From Candidatus Scotarchaeum otlingeri (GTDB lineage Archaea; Thermoproteota; Nitrososphaeria; Geothermarchaeales; JDFR-13): a stretch of DNA of 64,000 bases. The stretch covers positions 1,604,599 to 1,668,598 of the forward strand of contig MTMA02000006.1 in the NCBI GenBank assembly GCA_002011075.2, written 5' to 3'. The translations under genes and the position numbers were made by a program. Positions 54,724 to 63,552 of the stretch are shown here, one piece after another. The first letter of the stretch is position 1; every line of letters starts with the position of its first letter. The notes beneath the pieces were generated by a model. The model did no database searches. It saw only the letters and a program-made list of their open reading frames with translations, and had not been told where the DNA came from.

Positions 54724-55884
54724 TTACACCTCCTCATTACTTAATACCACTACTGCCCCTGTGGCAGTCGGAATATCTCTCCATGATTGTACAACACATC
54801 TTTTAACACCCTTCACTTGTCTACCTACAGCTTCTCCTCTTAACTGTAATGTAGCCTCAAGAAGTTTAATTAGTCCGCCGGCTTCTAACCCATGGCCTAT
54901 GCCTATGAAACCACCACCGGGATTGACAGGCAATGGGCCATTCCTATTAAATTCTCCTCGTTCAAGATCTAAGTGCGATGAGTATCTATTTGATAATTTT
55001 AGCGCCTCAACATGCATCAGTTCTTTATAGCTGAATTTATCGTCTATCTCCGCTAAATCTATCTGTTTCTTTGGATCTTCAATACCGGCTAGTCGATAAG
55101 CCATATCCGCGGCTATTCTTGCATAAAGGGCTTCACCAAAGTTTCTGGTCTCTATATAATTTGTCTCTGTTGCCCAGCCCACACCCTCTATCCATATTGG
55201 ATTATCAGACAATTTTTTAGCTTTGTCCTTAGTAGCTAACACAAATACTATTGCTACGTCGATAAGTGGCGCTATATCCATTACAGATAAGGGGTATACT
55301 ACATATTTTGCTTCAAGTATTTCGTCAACTGATAATTTTGATCCATAGCTGGCGAGTGGATTGGTTATCGCGTTTCTTTTATTTTTTTCCACAATCATGG
55401 CCAGATGTTCCCTTCCGACGCCAGAGGTGAGCATGTAATAGTTGGCTTCTAGACCCGCCAAATAGTAAGGGTGGGCGTCTATGTGGCTTGTATATAAGGG
55501 GTCAAAACCAAAATTCATAATTTCATGGAAAGTTAGAATGTCGCTGGCTTTACTATGTGCTTCCACAACCACTGTGTCAAACAGCCCTGTTTTAATTTTC
55601 ATATAGGCGGAGGCTATTCCTTGTAAACCATCTCCAGCTACGGTGTAAACAGGCTTTAGGACGCCTCCTAATTGATCTGGCATGAATTCATCTGTAATAC
55701 TGATGCCCGCCCAGTAATCTTCTTCACATGTAACAAAAGCATCAATATCTTTTCTTGGATCTAGGTCTCCAGCATCTTCATATGCGGATACTGCCGCCTC
55801 AAACGCCATTTCTCTGAAGGATGCTTCGAGGGTTACAGGAGAGAAACCATACCAACCAACGCCGATTATTGCTACATCACTCAA
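54724..55884 (-). CDS. thiolase-fold protein A lacking the nucleophilic cysteine
   Basis: 386 residues, start taken at TTG 55884 since GGTG lies 6 nt ahead; TTG/GTG at 55896/55893 are alternatives. The nucleophile region is TVAGDGLQGIASAYMKIKTGLFD, Cys absent; the His loop is NPGGGFIGIGHGLEAGGL and the second Cys loop VVQSWRDIPTATG has none. It is followed after 6 nt by protein B, its likely partner. Family-wise it resembles archaeal acetyl-CoA C-acetyltransferase-like proteins of unknown substrate. Confidence 0.83.
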   Translation of the reverse strand: MSDVAIIGVGWYGFSPVTLEASFREMAFEAAVSAYEDAGDLDPRKDIDAFVTCEEDYWAGISITDEFMPDQLGGVLKPVYTVAGDGLQGIASAYMKIKTGLFDTVVVEAHSKASDILTFHEIMNFGFDPLYTSHIDAHPYYLAGLEANYYMLTSGVGREHLAMIVEKNKRNAITNPLASYGSKLSVDEILEAKYVVYPLSVMDIAPLIDVAIVFVLATKDKAKKLSDNPIWIEGVGWATETNYIETRNFGEALYARIAADMAYRLAGIEDPKKQIDLAEIDDKFSYKELMHVEALKLSNRYSSHLDLERGEFNRNGPLPVNPGGGFIGIGHGLEAGGLIKLLEATLQLRGEAVGRQVKGVKRCVVQSWRDIPTATGAVVVLSNEEV

Positions 55885-56050
55885 CAGAGACACCAATCAA
55901 ATAGATTGTCTATTCTCTAAGAATAATCTTTTGAATTAATATTATAGTCATATAATTACGTTAACTAGAAATATAACTATAATCGACATACTGAGATTAA
56001 TTTTATGTGTTCTTTATTATTGCGGTGATACTAACCATGTTATTGGAAAA

Positions 56051-56464
56051 ATGAGGGATAAGCCCACAATCTTATTGGTTTTATTGTTTGGAATGGGATT
56101 TGTAACATCACTCTGGTATAACTATTTATTTCTGATTAATGAATGTGGTTGTGCTGCAAATGGTAGCAATTTGGTAGTTATTTTAGAAGCCCCGACTATA
56201 ATATTTTTCATTCCATTGAATTACTGGGCAAGCATAGGTTTTGGCATAGCGCTTATCCTGAGTATGTTAGTATTATTTTTTAATTATGCAAAAATAAAGT
56301 TGATTCTGATTATTGGAACTATAGTTAGTGGCATATTTATTGTGCCATATTCTATCTTTTTGGAAATCAATTTATTCAATAGGATATGCGGATTGTGTAC
56401 TGTGATGCAGATAGTGATTATATTGTCAGCATTATATTCGGCATACTTTCTTATGAAAACCTAG
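56051..56464 (+). CDS. VKOR-like disulfide-forming membrane protein
   Basis: 137 residues with about four hydrophobic helices. The loop NECGCAANG holds a Cys pair and the segment NRICGLCTVMQIVI holds the CxxC of the quinone site, the layout of vitamin K epoxide reductase homologues. These oxidise dithiol partners outside the cytoplasm and pass electrons to quinones. No thioredoxin-like partner gene is adjacent. In many thermophilic archaea disulfide bonds are common. Confidence 0.7.
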   Translation: MRDKPTILLVLLFGMGFVTSLWYNYLFLINECGCAANGSNLVVILEAPTIIFFIPLNYWASIGFGIALILSMLVLFFNYAKIKLILIIGTIVSGIFIVPYSIFLEINLFNRICGLCTVMQIVIILSALYSAYFLMKT

Positions 56465-56553
56465 GTTTGCGGTTGGAGTTTTGGGGGTAATACTTTAATC
56501 ATAAACAATAATGTTATATCCATCTATTCTATGTAATAATTTTTGAGAGAATA

Positions 56554-56985
56554 ATGATACTTTTAGCCGATAAATGGAGGAAATGGAGAGTAAGTATATC
56601 TATCGGAGAAGAAACTAATGAAGTTATTTTATATGATACATCTCGAGCGAGCCTTATATTCAGCAGTAGATTTTTGTCGTCTTTAAAAATGCTTATTGCT
56701 AAATACCCACATTATATGTCTGGAGAAATTATTAAGAAATTATTATCGCCGGAAGATGAAGATTATTCCGGGTTTTCTGTGTTTATGGTAATGTGTATCT
56801 TTAAGAAAAGAGTAGCGGTACGTGTAGGAAAAATACATTATTTTTTGTTTGCTATTCTTAGGGAGGGAGGAGTTGAATTAATTGGAGTGAGTGATGAAAA
56901 AATCACTGATAAGACTTTTTTGGAAGCCATAGGTATTATCATAGACAGCCCCGATAATGTCCAATCTCTTATAATGGCTTTATAA
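56554..56985 (+). CDS. hypothetical protein
   Basis: 143 residues, mixed alpha/beta, no membrane segment. Opens LADKWRKWRVSISIGEETNEVILYDTSRAS; has a short hydrophobic strand run (FSVFMVMCIFKKRVAVRVGKIHYFLFAIL) and an acidic end. No family recognised. 89 nt downstream of the VKOR-like gene on the same strand and convergent with the GYD gene. Could be a small regulator or enzyme subunit; I cannot say. Confidence 0.55.
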   Translation: MILLADKWRKWRVSISIGEETNEVILYDTSRASLIFSSRFLSSLKMLIAKYPHYMSGEIIKKLLSPEDEDYSGFSVFMVMCIFKKRVAVRVGKIHYFLFAILREGGVELIGVSDEKITDKTFLEAIGIIIDSPDNVQSLIMAL

Positions 56986-56998
56986 AAAAGTAGAGGGG

Positions 56999-57286
56999 TT
57001 ATTTTTTCAATTCTTTGATAAACTCGTCGACTCTAATTGCGGGCAGAGTTATTGTTCTTATTGTTCCTCTGCTTGCTAATTCGACCATCGCTTTCATAAC
57101 AGCTAGATTATTTTCAGCTTCTATGATATTTACAAAATCATACTCGCCAAACACAATATACTGATCCAAGACTTTAATACCCATTTTTTCTAGCTCTACA
57201 TTAACTTCTTTAACCCTCTCAGGCCTTTCTTTCAATGTTAGGGCTCCGGAGTCTGTTAATTTAGAAAGCACTATATATATCGCCAT
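56999..57286 (-). CDS. GYD-domain protein
   Basis: 95 residues from ATG at 57286, preceded by GTGAT. The central FGEYDFVNIIEAENNLAVMKAMVELASRGTIRTIT matches the GYD/ferredoxin-like dimeric domain (PF08734), whose typical G-(E/R)-YD is present. Function of the family is unknown. Listed ORF adds three residues. Confidence 0.75.
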   Translation of the reverse strand: MAIYIVLSKLTDSGALTLKERPERVKEVNVELEKMGIKVLDQYIVFGEYDFVNIIEAENNLAVMKAMVELASRGTIRTITLPAIRVDEFIKELKK

Positions 57287-57416
57287 AATAATCACAAATT
57301 ATAAATGGGTATTTAGAATTATAAAGAGAATAAACTCTTAAGTTGGTTAGTATCAACCTGATATGGTGCAGTATCATATTTTAACTGATATTAACATTTA
57401 ATTCTTGTGAATTGTC

Positions 57417-58568
57417 ATGAGCATGGAAAAAACATTTTATTTTACTGGAGGTAAAACTCCTCCAGAGACATTTCCAACGGATGCATTAGCATTGATTTCT
57501 CAGAAAGCAATTAAAAAAATAGGGGGTGCATTCGCCTTTTATCCTAGGCAACATGAGTATTCTTCATATTCTGATCTAGGGTATAAAGGGTTAAGGGAAG
57601 TTGTGTCTTTAAGATATAAACGTAGAGAAGGTGTGGCATTACCTATTGACAATATAGTAGTTACATCAGGTTCTATGCAAGCTATAGAGTTGGTCGGTAG
57701 AGCTTTACTTAAGCCGGGGGATATCATAATTACCGAAGAATTAACATATTATGGTTCATTAGAATTCTTTAGATACCTAAAATTGAATGTTATAGGTATA
57801 CCTGTAGATGATAAAAGGGGTATGGAAATTGACATATTAGAAGACACATTGAAGTGTTTCGATCGATTAAATCTTAAACCCAAGATTATCTATACAATTC
57901 CTAATCATCATAATCCTACAGGGGCAATAATGACAGAAAAAAGAAGAAAAAGATTGTTAGATCTAGCATATTCCTACAATATCCCTATATTTGAAGATGA
58001 TTGTTATGGAGATATAGATTTTTATAAGGATAGAAAACCCAGGTCCATAAATACATTAGATGATGAAGGAAATGTATTATTTGTCGGCTCATTCTCCAAA
58101 ATCTTAGGTCCCGGTATTAGATTAGGATACTTATATGCTAAAGATAACTACCTTAATACTATTTTGTCTCATAGATGGGATTTAGGGACTAGTGTTTTAG
58201 CAAGTATAATAGTAGCAGAGTATTTGAAGGAAAAAATGTGGGATCATTTAGAAAAGCATATAAAAGTTATTAAGAGAAAGATGGATATTACTTTGAAAGC
58301 TCTAGGAGAATACGCTGGGGAATATACTAAATGTACACCTCCTAGAGGCGGATTATTTATTTGGGTTAAGATCACGCAAAACATAGATATGGAAAAACTC
58401 AGTTTGTATGCTGAGAGACGTAATGTTAAGTATGATGAGGGAAAATTGTTTCATTATAGGGAAAGAGAGTTAAAGGCTCTTCGATTGTCTTATGCTCACA
58501 TTCCCGATGAAGAGATACCAATAGGTATAAAAAGATTATCTGAGGCGATACGAGAAGCAATTATTTAA
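57417..58568 (+). CDS. PLP-dependent aminotransferase, LysN/MocR-like class I
   Basis: 383 residues. NHHNPTGAIMTEKRR, FEDDCYGDIDFY (Asp/Tyr pair) and the PLP lysine in GSFSKILGPGIRLGYLYA match the 2-aminoadipate aminotransferase/MocR-like group; the Arg carboxylate site is in RLSYAH. Free-standing, no DNA-binding domain at the N-terminus. Possible substrate 2-aminoadipate, aromatic or branched amino acids. No lysine-biosynthesis gene is next to it. Confidence 0.88.
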   Translation: MSMEKTFYFTGGKTPPETFPTDALALISQKAIKKIGGAFAFYPRQHEYSSYSDLGYKGLREVVSLRYKRREGVALPIDNIVVTSGSMQAIELVGRALLKPGDIIITEELTYYGSLEFFRYLKLNVIGIPVDDKRGMEIDILEDTLKCFDRLNLKPKIIYTIPNHHNPTGAIMTEKRRKRLLDLAYSYNIPIFEDDCYGDIDFYKDRKPRSINTLDDEGNVLFVGSFSKILGPGIRLGYLYAKDNYLNTILSHRWDLGTSVLASIIVAEYLKEKMWDHLEKHIKVIKRKMDITLKALGEYAGEYTKCTPPRGGLFIWVKITQNIDMEKLSLYAERRNVKYDEGKLFHYRERELKALRLSYAHIPDEEIPIGIKRLSEAIREAII

Positions 58569-58638
58569 AGGATATATTAATCGAAATAGGAATTATTCTT
58601 AGAATTCATATTTATCTCATATTATTTTCTTATTATGC

Positions 58639-58974
58639 TTATAGTAGGTTGAAGACATGATCTATGACGTCATCCTTCAATGGTCTTAAAATCGTATAAT
58701 AAATTGATTTGGGATCCTTACCCATCTCTTCGATCGAGATTTCCTTAATCTCGCCGCTTGAAGTATATTCTATAGCCTCTATATCAGGAGCAAGATCCAC
58801 TTTTTTAGTATAAAGTATGTACCAATTATTCCTACCTAAACTTGATAGAATATATGCGATATCTTTGTAGATACGAATTTCACCATATCTATATGCTACG
58901 ACGGTGCCAACTAAATTTCTCGACGCTTTTATTAAGTCTAATAAATCTTTAACTTCTGTTTTTGCAACTTCCAT
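58639..58974 (-). CDS. hypothetical protein
   Basis: 111 residues from ATG at 58974, preceded by GAGGTGA at 5 nt; the listed ORF runs 14 residues further upstream without a ribosome-binding site. Helical start (MEVAKTEVKDLLDLIKASRN), a beta-rich middle (TVVAYRYGEIRIYKDIAYILSSLG) and a charged C-terminus. No recognised family. Downstream of the gamma-glutamyltransferase on the same strand, with 78 nt between. Confidence 0.55.
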   Translation of the reverse strand: MEVAKTEVKDLLDLIKASRNLVGTVVAYRYGEIRIYKDIAYILSSLGRNNWYILYTKKVDLAPDIEAIEYTSSGEIKEISIEEMGKDPKSIYYTILRPLKDDVIDHVFNLL

Positions 58975-59052
58975 AATTTTCACCTCAATACTATAATGGT
59001 ACGAGGCACTATTCAAATAATATTTAATGATAGATATTTGGGATGCTTTATT

Positions 59053-60585
59053 TTATACTAATCCTAGAGGTATTCCTTCACCTCTAATATCACAGTAACT
59101 GATTCTGATATTATCGTCTCGTAATATACTCGCCGCTGCTACTCCCATCCTTGAGGGATATTTTCGTTTTACTGTAATATATTTATAGATACCGCACTCT
59201 TCATATCCGTTTTCAAATTCTATTTTATTAGTGTTAGGTATCCATATATAACGTGGATATTCTAAAGCTTCTTGTACATTCATATTATAAATTAGGATGT
59301 TAGTAAGTATTTCTGAGTGCAGTTGGGGTCTATAATGTCCGCCCGATAGGCCTAATGCAAGTGTATATGATGTAGAGTTAGCTATTATGCTTGATAAGGT
59401 ATGAAGAGGTTTTTTACCAGGATATAAGCAGTTTATATGTTTTTTATTTAATGAGAATGAGGATGCCCGTGAGTTGAGGGTAATACCGTATGTAGGTTCG
59501 GTTATTAGTGAGCCAAAGGGATGAAATAAGCTTTGTATACCTGAAATGATGTTTCCTTCATTATCTATAATTGTGAAATAAGTTGTATCTCCGTCACGTT
59601 TAGTATATGGTTCTGCATTCTCCATATGTATTGATTTTAAAAACTCAGATGATAATAACTCGTCTATTGTGTGATGCATATATTTGGGATCAGTTATATA
59701 TTGATCTCTAATGTAGTAAGCGATTTTGAATAAATCTATTGATGTTTTGATTCTATTTATGGAATTAGGCGATAACTCTGATAGGTTGGTCTCTTCAAAT
59801 AATTTAAGGATCTGTAGTGTTGTGACGCCTTGTGTATTGGGAGGCATTTCATAGATTAAATTGCCATTAAACTCTATAGTTAATGGTTCGACCCATTCAG
59901 CTTTATATTTTTTTAGATCTTCATATTCAATTACACCACCAGAGTCGGTTACATAATGCTGAATTGATTCGGCTATCTCACCTTCATAAAAGATACGATG
60001 GTCTTCTGAAATTAGTTCAAGTGTTTTATATAGACCTTCGAATCTAATAGGAGTGCCATAAGCTGCATCGTCCAATTTTTTATATGTAGTTCTTGAGCCG
60101 GCGTCTCTCAGGAGATCTACCTTATATTTGCGATATGCGTTTATCAAAGAATTACAAGCGGAGAACCCTTTGCCGTATAAACTATATACCTCTTTAATAA
60201 GTTTAGACCAGTCTGTGGTACCAAATTTCTTCCACATTTGGTATATGCCGTCTAATAGTCCCGGGATCGTAATTGACAGGGGTCCCTTTTCAGGCATATT
60301 CTGGTATCCGGCATTATGTAGGTGCTCTATACTCAGTTTTTTTGGCGCATATCCACTTCCATTAATGCAATAAACCTTATTTTTATCTGCAATGTATATT
60401 AATGCCAAAAAATCACCGCCCAATCCGCCTAAATGAGGTATATTTAATGAAAGAGCTATACTTGTTGTCACCGCTGCGTCTATGGCGTTACCCCCTAACG
60501 CTAATGTTTTATATCCAACTAACGAAGAAACATAATTTTCTGTAGCTATAACCGCTTTAGAAGATGGGAATGGATTTTTAAACAA
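59053..60585 (-). CDS. gamma-glutamyltransferase-family Ntn hydrolase
   Basis: 510-residue GGT precursor. The self-cleaving nucleophile Thr is in RDGDTTYFTIIDNEG; the small subunit then holds GSLITEPTYGITLNSRAS and ALGLSGGHYRPQL. The N-terminal half contains NAIDAAVTTSIALSLNIPHLGGLGGD. No signal peptide, so cytoplasmic. Hydrolyses or transfers gamma-glutamyl groups; archaea often lack glutathione, so the substrate may be another gamma-glutamyl compound (methanofuran too has gamma-glutamyl bonds, but no link is shown). Confidence 0.9.
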   Translation of the reverse strand: MFKNPFPSSKAVIATENYVSSLVGYKTLALGGNAIDAAVTTSIALSLNIPHLGGLGGDFLALIYIADKNKVYCINGSGYAPKKLSIEHLHNAGYQNMPEKGPLSITIPGLLDGIYQMWKKFGTTDWSKLIKEVYSLYGKGFSACNSLINAYRKYKVDLLRDAGSRTTYKKLDDAAYGTPIRFEGLYKTLELISEDHRIFYEGEIAESIQHYVTDSGGVIEYEDLKKYKAEWVEPLTIEFNGNLIYEMPPNTQGVTTLQILKLFEETNLSELSPNSINRIKTSIDLFKIAYYIRDQYITDPKYMHHTIDELLSSEFLKSIHMENAEPYTKRDGDTTYFTIIDNEGNIISGIQSLFHPFGSLITEPTYGITLNSRASSFSLNKKHINCLYPGKKPLHTLSSIIANSTSYTLALGLSGGHYRPQLHSEILTNILIYNMNVQEALEYPRYIWIPNTNKIEFENGYEECGIYKYITVKRKYPSRMGVAAASILRDDNIRISYCDIRGEGIPLGLV

Positions 60586-60638
60586 TACAGGTTCACCTAC
60601 ATAGTTTATTAACTTTATCTTAAGAATTTATTCTTAAG

Positions 60639-60839
60639 CTATTTTTTAAATATGTTAATCAGATTTACTGTTAAGAATAACGCTGAAATTATTGTCGCAA
60701 ATATTATCCCAAACAAAAATAATAGCGTGTGACTTGCGCCTGTTGAAAATAGTATACTATATCCTACTCCGAGGGCAATAAATATAGTTAAAGAGAAAAA
60801 CCATAGAAATATACTTATTAGTAATAATTTTCTTAGCAT
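60639..60839 (-). CDS. small two-helix membrane protein
   Basis: 66 residues with two hydrophobic helices (ISIFLWFFSLTIFIALGVGYSIL and LFLFGIIFATIISALFLTVN) and a basic tail. Start at ATG 60839 is favoured by GGTGG 5 nt upstream; the track's GTG start lies 9 nt earlier. No family recognised. Between the GGT gene and a winged-helix-like unknown, all on the minus strand. Confidence 0.55.
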   Translation of the reverse strand: MLRKLLLISIFLWFFSLTIFIALGVGYSILFSTGASHTLLFLFGIIFATIISALFLTVNLINIFKK

Positions 60840-60907
60840 TAATGCCACCTGTTCTTTTTACATATACTAGCATGGGCACAATATAAAAGTTTGTGGAAAC
60901 TTATCTA

Positions 60908-61273
60908 CTATAATAATTGGTTATATAAGTCTTTTCTTGCTTTAATATATTCCCTAAATCTGTTATCCTCCATTAATACTTTGTGTGTAGCAAAGCGGTC
61001 AATCAGTTTTACAAGATAATCTTTTTCTGAAACTGTAAATGATGCTCTTATCATCTCCTCAATCGATACTATACCGTCATCGCTTAATTTGTGGATTATG
61101 TCTTTAAGTCTATCAAGATCGCCTTGGCCGCCAACCAGGGAATACATAGTTAGTATTTCTGATTCAATCTCCTTCATCCATAATACTCCATTAAATAGGT
61201 TTAGGACCCTGATTACGTCGCCTGCCAATTCATCTTCCACTATAATGTTACGAATCAATTTTTCGATTTCCAT
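60908..61273 (-). CDS. hypothetical protein, possibly winged-helix
   Basis: 121 residues from ATG at 61273 (track start is a non-preferred upstream codon). Predominantly helical: MEIEKLIRNIIVEDELAGDVIRVLNLFNGVLW then KDIIHKLSDDGIVSIEEMIR, a helix-turn pattern like a winged helix, and a basic C-terminal helix. No firm family. Could regulate the neighbouring small membrane protein. Confidence 0.5.
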   Translation of the reverse strand: MEIEKLIRNIIVEDELAGDVIRVLNLFNGVLWMKEIESEILTMYSLVGGQGDLDRLKDIIHKLSDDGIVSIEEMIRASFTVSEKDYLVKLIDRFATHKVLMEDNRFREYIKARKDLYNQLL

Positions 61274-61394
61274 AAATATAATCATGATTAGCGTTCAATT
61301 TATTTTAATAAGATGATAATAGATACTGATAGCATGTTCAAATCTTTACACTCAGTTTTTATTTTTTTATAGTAATTTGTTTATTAGGGGTACT

Positions 61395-62405
61395 ATGAAA
61401 GCTGTAGTTCTAGAAGAAGTGGGGGCTGAGCCGGTATATAGAGAAATAGATAAACCTATTGTTTCAGAAGAAGATGATGTTCTTATAAAAATTGAGAGAA
61501 CAGGTGTGTGTTATAGAGACCTTTTGACAGTGGACGGCTTCTTTCCTCGTGTTAAACTTCCTATTATTTTAGGCCACGAGATTGCTGGGAGGGTTATCGA
61601 AGTAGGAGATAAGGTAAGTAAGGTTGGTGTGGGAGATAGGATAGTTTCATTAACATATATTCCTTGTGGAGAATGTGATTATTGCCGTAGCGGCAGAGAA
61701 AATTTGTGTATTAACAGAAAATGGTTTGGTGAAGATTTACATGGTTCATATGCTGAATATGTATTAACTAAAGAAAAAGCTGTAGTGAAAATTCCTGAGA
61801 ATGTCGGCTGGAATGAAGCTGCTATAAGTGCATGCGTTACTGGTATGTTGATTCATGGATTCGAAGATATGGCAAAAATATCTTCTGGCGAAGTGGTACT
61901 TGTTACGGGGGCTGGGGGAGGAGTAGGCATTCACGCGATACAGGTGGCGAAAGCATATAATACAAAGGTGATAGCAGTAACTACATCAGAAGAAAAAATT
62001 AAGTATATAGAAAAAGCGAGGCCAGATGAAATAATAGTTTCTAAAGATGATTTCAGCAAAGAGATCAAAAAAAGGTTTGGAGGTGTTGATTTAGTTCTTG
62101 AATCTGTGGGAGAACCAACATTTAGAACCAGTCTAAAAAGTCTAAAATGGGGTGGAAGAATAGTAGTTGTCGGTAATGTAAATGTCAAACCTGTGAACCT
62201 TAATTTAGGTATCATCATACTTAGGGAAAATATGATCATTGGAAATCTGAGTAGCACTATTAAAAGCTTAGAAAAAGCATTAACTCTATATCAAAAAGGC
62301 CTTGTAAAAGCAATAGGGTCTGTGTACCCGTTAAAACAAGCTACATATGCCCACAAACTTCTGAGGGACCGAAAAAGTATAGGTAGGATAATGCTTAAAC
62401 CTTAG
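61395..62405 (+). CDS. zinc-dependent alcohol dehydrogenase
   Basis: 336-residue medium-chain dehydrogenase/reductase. Catalytic-zinc Cys and Asp-type residues sit in TGVCYRDLL and GHEIAGRVIEVG; the structural zinc lobe is CGECDYCRSGRENLC; the NAD(P) fold has VTGAGGGVGIHAIQVAKA. ATG at 61395 is preferred, with GGGGT 5 nt ahead; the listed start adds six residues. Resembles archaeal ADH/acryloyl-CoA-reductase-like MDR enzymes. Substrate unknown. Confidence 0.92.
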   Translation: MKAVVLEEVGAEPVYREIDKPIVSEEDDVLIKIERTGVCYRDLLTVDGFFPRVKLPIILGHEIAGRVIEVGDKVSKVGVGDRIVSLTYIPCGECDYCRSGRENLCINRKWFGEDLHGSYAEYVLTKEKAVVKIPENVGWNEAAISACVTGMLIHGFEDMAKISSGEVVLVTGAGGGVGIHAIQVAKAYNTKVIAVTTSEEKIKYIEKARPDEIIVSKDDFSKEIKKRFGGVDLVLESVGEPTFRTSLKSLKWGGRIVVVGNVNVKPVNLNLGIIILRENMIIGNLSSTIKSLEKALTLYQKGLVKAIGSVYPLKQATYAHKLLRDRKSIGRIMLKP

Positions 62406-62596
62406 AAAACATTCCTTTTCTTGATATACATTTGAATTTTATCTATACACAAGAGATATTCTATTACGTGTTATTTTGTGCGGCAAGTGTAAACAAGGTG
62501 TAAAATCCCAATTAACAAATAATAAAATAATCATTTATCTAATTTATATACCATCTTTAACGCTTGTCTCCTTTAAATGAAGGAAACAGAAAAATA

Positions 62597-62607
62597 TTAT
62601 TTATAAT
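62597..62607 (+). promoter_or_regulatory. TATA box of 7S RNA
   Basis: ATTATTTATAA ends 24 nt before the first base of the 7S RNA helix at 62631, the normal distance for an archaeal promoter. An A-rich element just before it fits a BRE. Confidence 0.5.
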
Positions 62608-62630
62608 TCCGGATATAGTTAAGATATTAT

Positions 62631-62950
62631 GGTGGCGGGGTAGGGCTGGGGGGCTGGCCGTCCCCTATAACCTGAAACCGGCCATATGCAGGGGCCAGTA
62701 ACCCCTGGGTAAACACCGAAAACCACATCTTAACCCCATTACAGGGGAGATGTGGCCTCCGCCATGGGGAGATATACTGTGGAGACCCTCGTTGGAGGAC
62801 GAGGGAGACCCACTAAGGGGTGAACCGGGTTAGGCGCGGGAGCGAGCGGCCCTAAGCCCCGGTGTATCTGCTCCATGATACGGGGGTTGAATCCTTTGTA
62901 ATGGGGAGGGTGTGGGAGTACGGTGGGAACCAGGGGAGCCCGCCACCACC
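62631..62950 (+). ncRNA. ffs: 7S RNA of the signal recognition particle
   Basis: About 320 nt of very GC-rich RNA gene between AT-rich flanks. The two ends form a perfect helix: GGTGGCGGG at 62631-62639 with CCCGCCACC at 62939-62947. The SRP54-binding helix 8 is clear: GTGAACCGGGTTAGG, a GCGGGAGCGAGC tip and CCTAAGCCCC. The Alu-domain-like 5' part starts with GGGCTGGGGGGCTGGCCG. Together with uL23 this forms the co-translational targeting route. The exact ends are approximate by a few bases. Confidence 0.93.
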
Positions 62951-63046
62951 TATTCTATCTATCTAAAAAGGTTAGTGCATAAGGTAGTAGTCTAAATTAA
63001 AGTTATTCGTATTATTCCACTCTCAACTATTTATATCCAATTAATT

Positions 63047-63056
63047 TTTAAATATA
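63047..63056 (+). promoter_or_regulatory. TATA box upstream of tRNA-Ser
   Basis: TTTAAATATA places transcription start near 63077, exactly where a first copy of the acceptor sequence GCCGGGA begins (63078), 20 nt before the copy that best fits the mature 5' end. Confidence 0.4.
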
Positions 63057-63097
63057 TTGGCTAAGAAATTTAGTTATGCCGGGAGCCCGCGTCATGG

Positions 63098-63213
63098 GCC
63101 GGGATACGTATTGCCCGAGGCCCGAGAGGTTAAGGGGCCGGCCTGCTATATGGCTAATGTAGATAGCCGGTGGTCGTGTGGCCGCGTGGGTTCGAATCCC
63201 ACTCCCGGCGCCA
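63098..63213 (+). tRNA. tRNA-Ser(GCT) with an intron at 37/38 and a 14-nt insertion near position 8
   Basis: Acceptor GCCGGGA pairs with TCCCGGC, discriminator G (serine type) and CCA encoded. The anticodon stem CCGGC/GCCGG encloses CTGCTA-intron-A, giving anticodon GCT with a 16-nt intron (TATGGCTAATGTAGAT) at the canonical site. Variable arm GGTC-GTGT-GGCC is long, as in Ser. T-arm GTGGG-TTCGAAT-CCCAC. After GCCGGGAT, 14 nt (ACGTATTGCCCGAG) interrupt before GCCCGAGAGGTTAAGGGG; removing them restores U8 and a normal D-arm, so this looks like a second, non-canonical intron. The upstream duplicate GCCGGGA at 63078 leaves the true 5' end uncertain. Confidence 0.75.
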
Positions 63214-63318
63214 TATTTTAACTTCTAGAAGTGTGTATATTTTGTTCACTTTTAGTAGAAGTTACCCAAAAGGATATATAGTAGAATATCTTAAAACAAA
63301 AATGGATATTATATTTAG

Positions 63319-63391
63319 GGGTCCGTGGTCTAGTGGCTATGACGCCTCCCTGACGCGGAGGAGGTCGTGGGTTCAACTCCCACCGGACCCA
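63319..63391 (+). tRNA. tRNA-Val(GAC)
   Basis: 73 nt, no intron. Acceptor GGGTCCG pairs with CGGACCC, discriminator A, CCA not encoded. Anticodon stem CCTCC/GGAGG with loop CTGACGC gives GAC, reading GTC/GTT. D-arm GTCTAGTGGCTATGAC and T-arm GTGGG-TTCAACT-CCCAC are normal. Confidence 0.95.
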
Positions 63392-63552
63392 TTTCAATCA
63401 TACCTTTCACGTATTTTTCTTCAAGAAAGAAACTGTAAACTATATCTACTTATTGGAGGCGGTTTCTCCATCTAATCTATATAGCTTGATATTATTATTG
63501 TCTAGGTAATTACCTTTTGACTTTAGCGTGATCTTACTATATCGATTATTGA

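Noticed and set aside
54479-55030. 183-aa ORF on the + strand
   Set aside because: Lies opposite the two thiolase-like genes; Pro/Ser/Thr-rich shadow translation.
63098-63123. Repeats GCCGGGA and GCCCGAG considered as a CRISPR-like or IS-end repeat
   Set aside because: Only two copies each, within a tRNA gene; explained better by tRNA structure or an intron.
63170-63475. 101-aa + strand ORF near the tRNAs
   Set aside because: Its sequence runs through tRNA-Ser and tRNA-Val; not coding.
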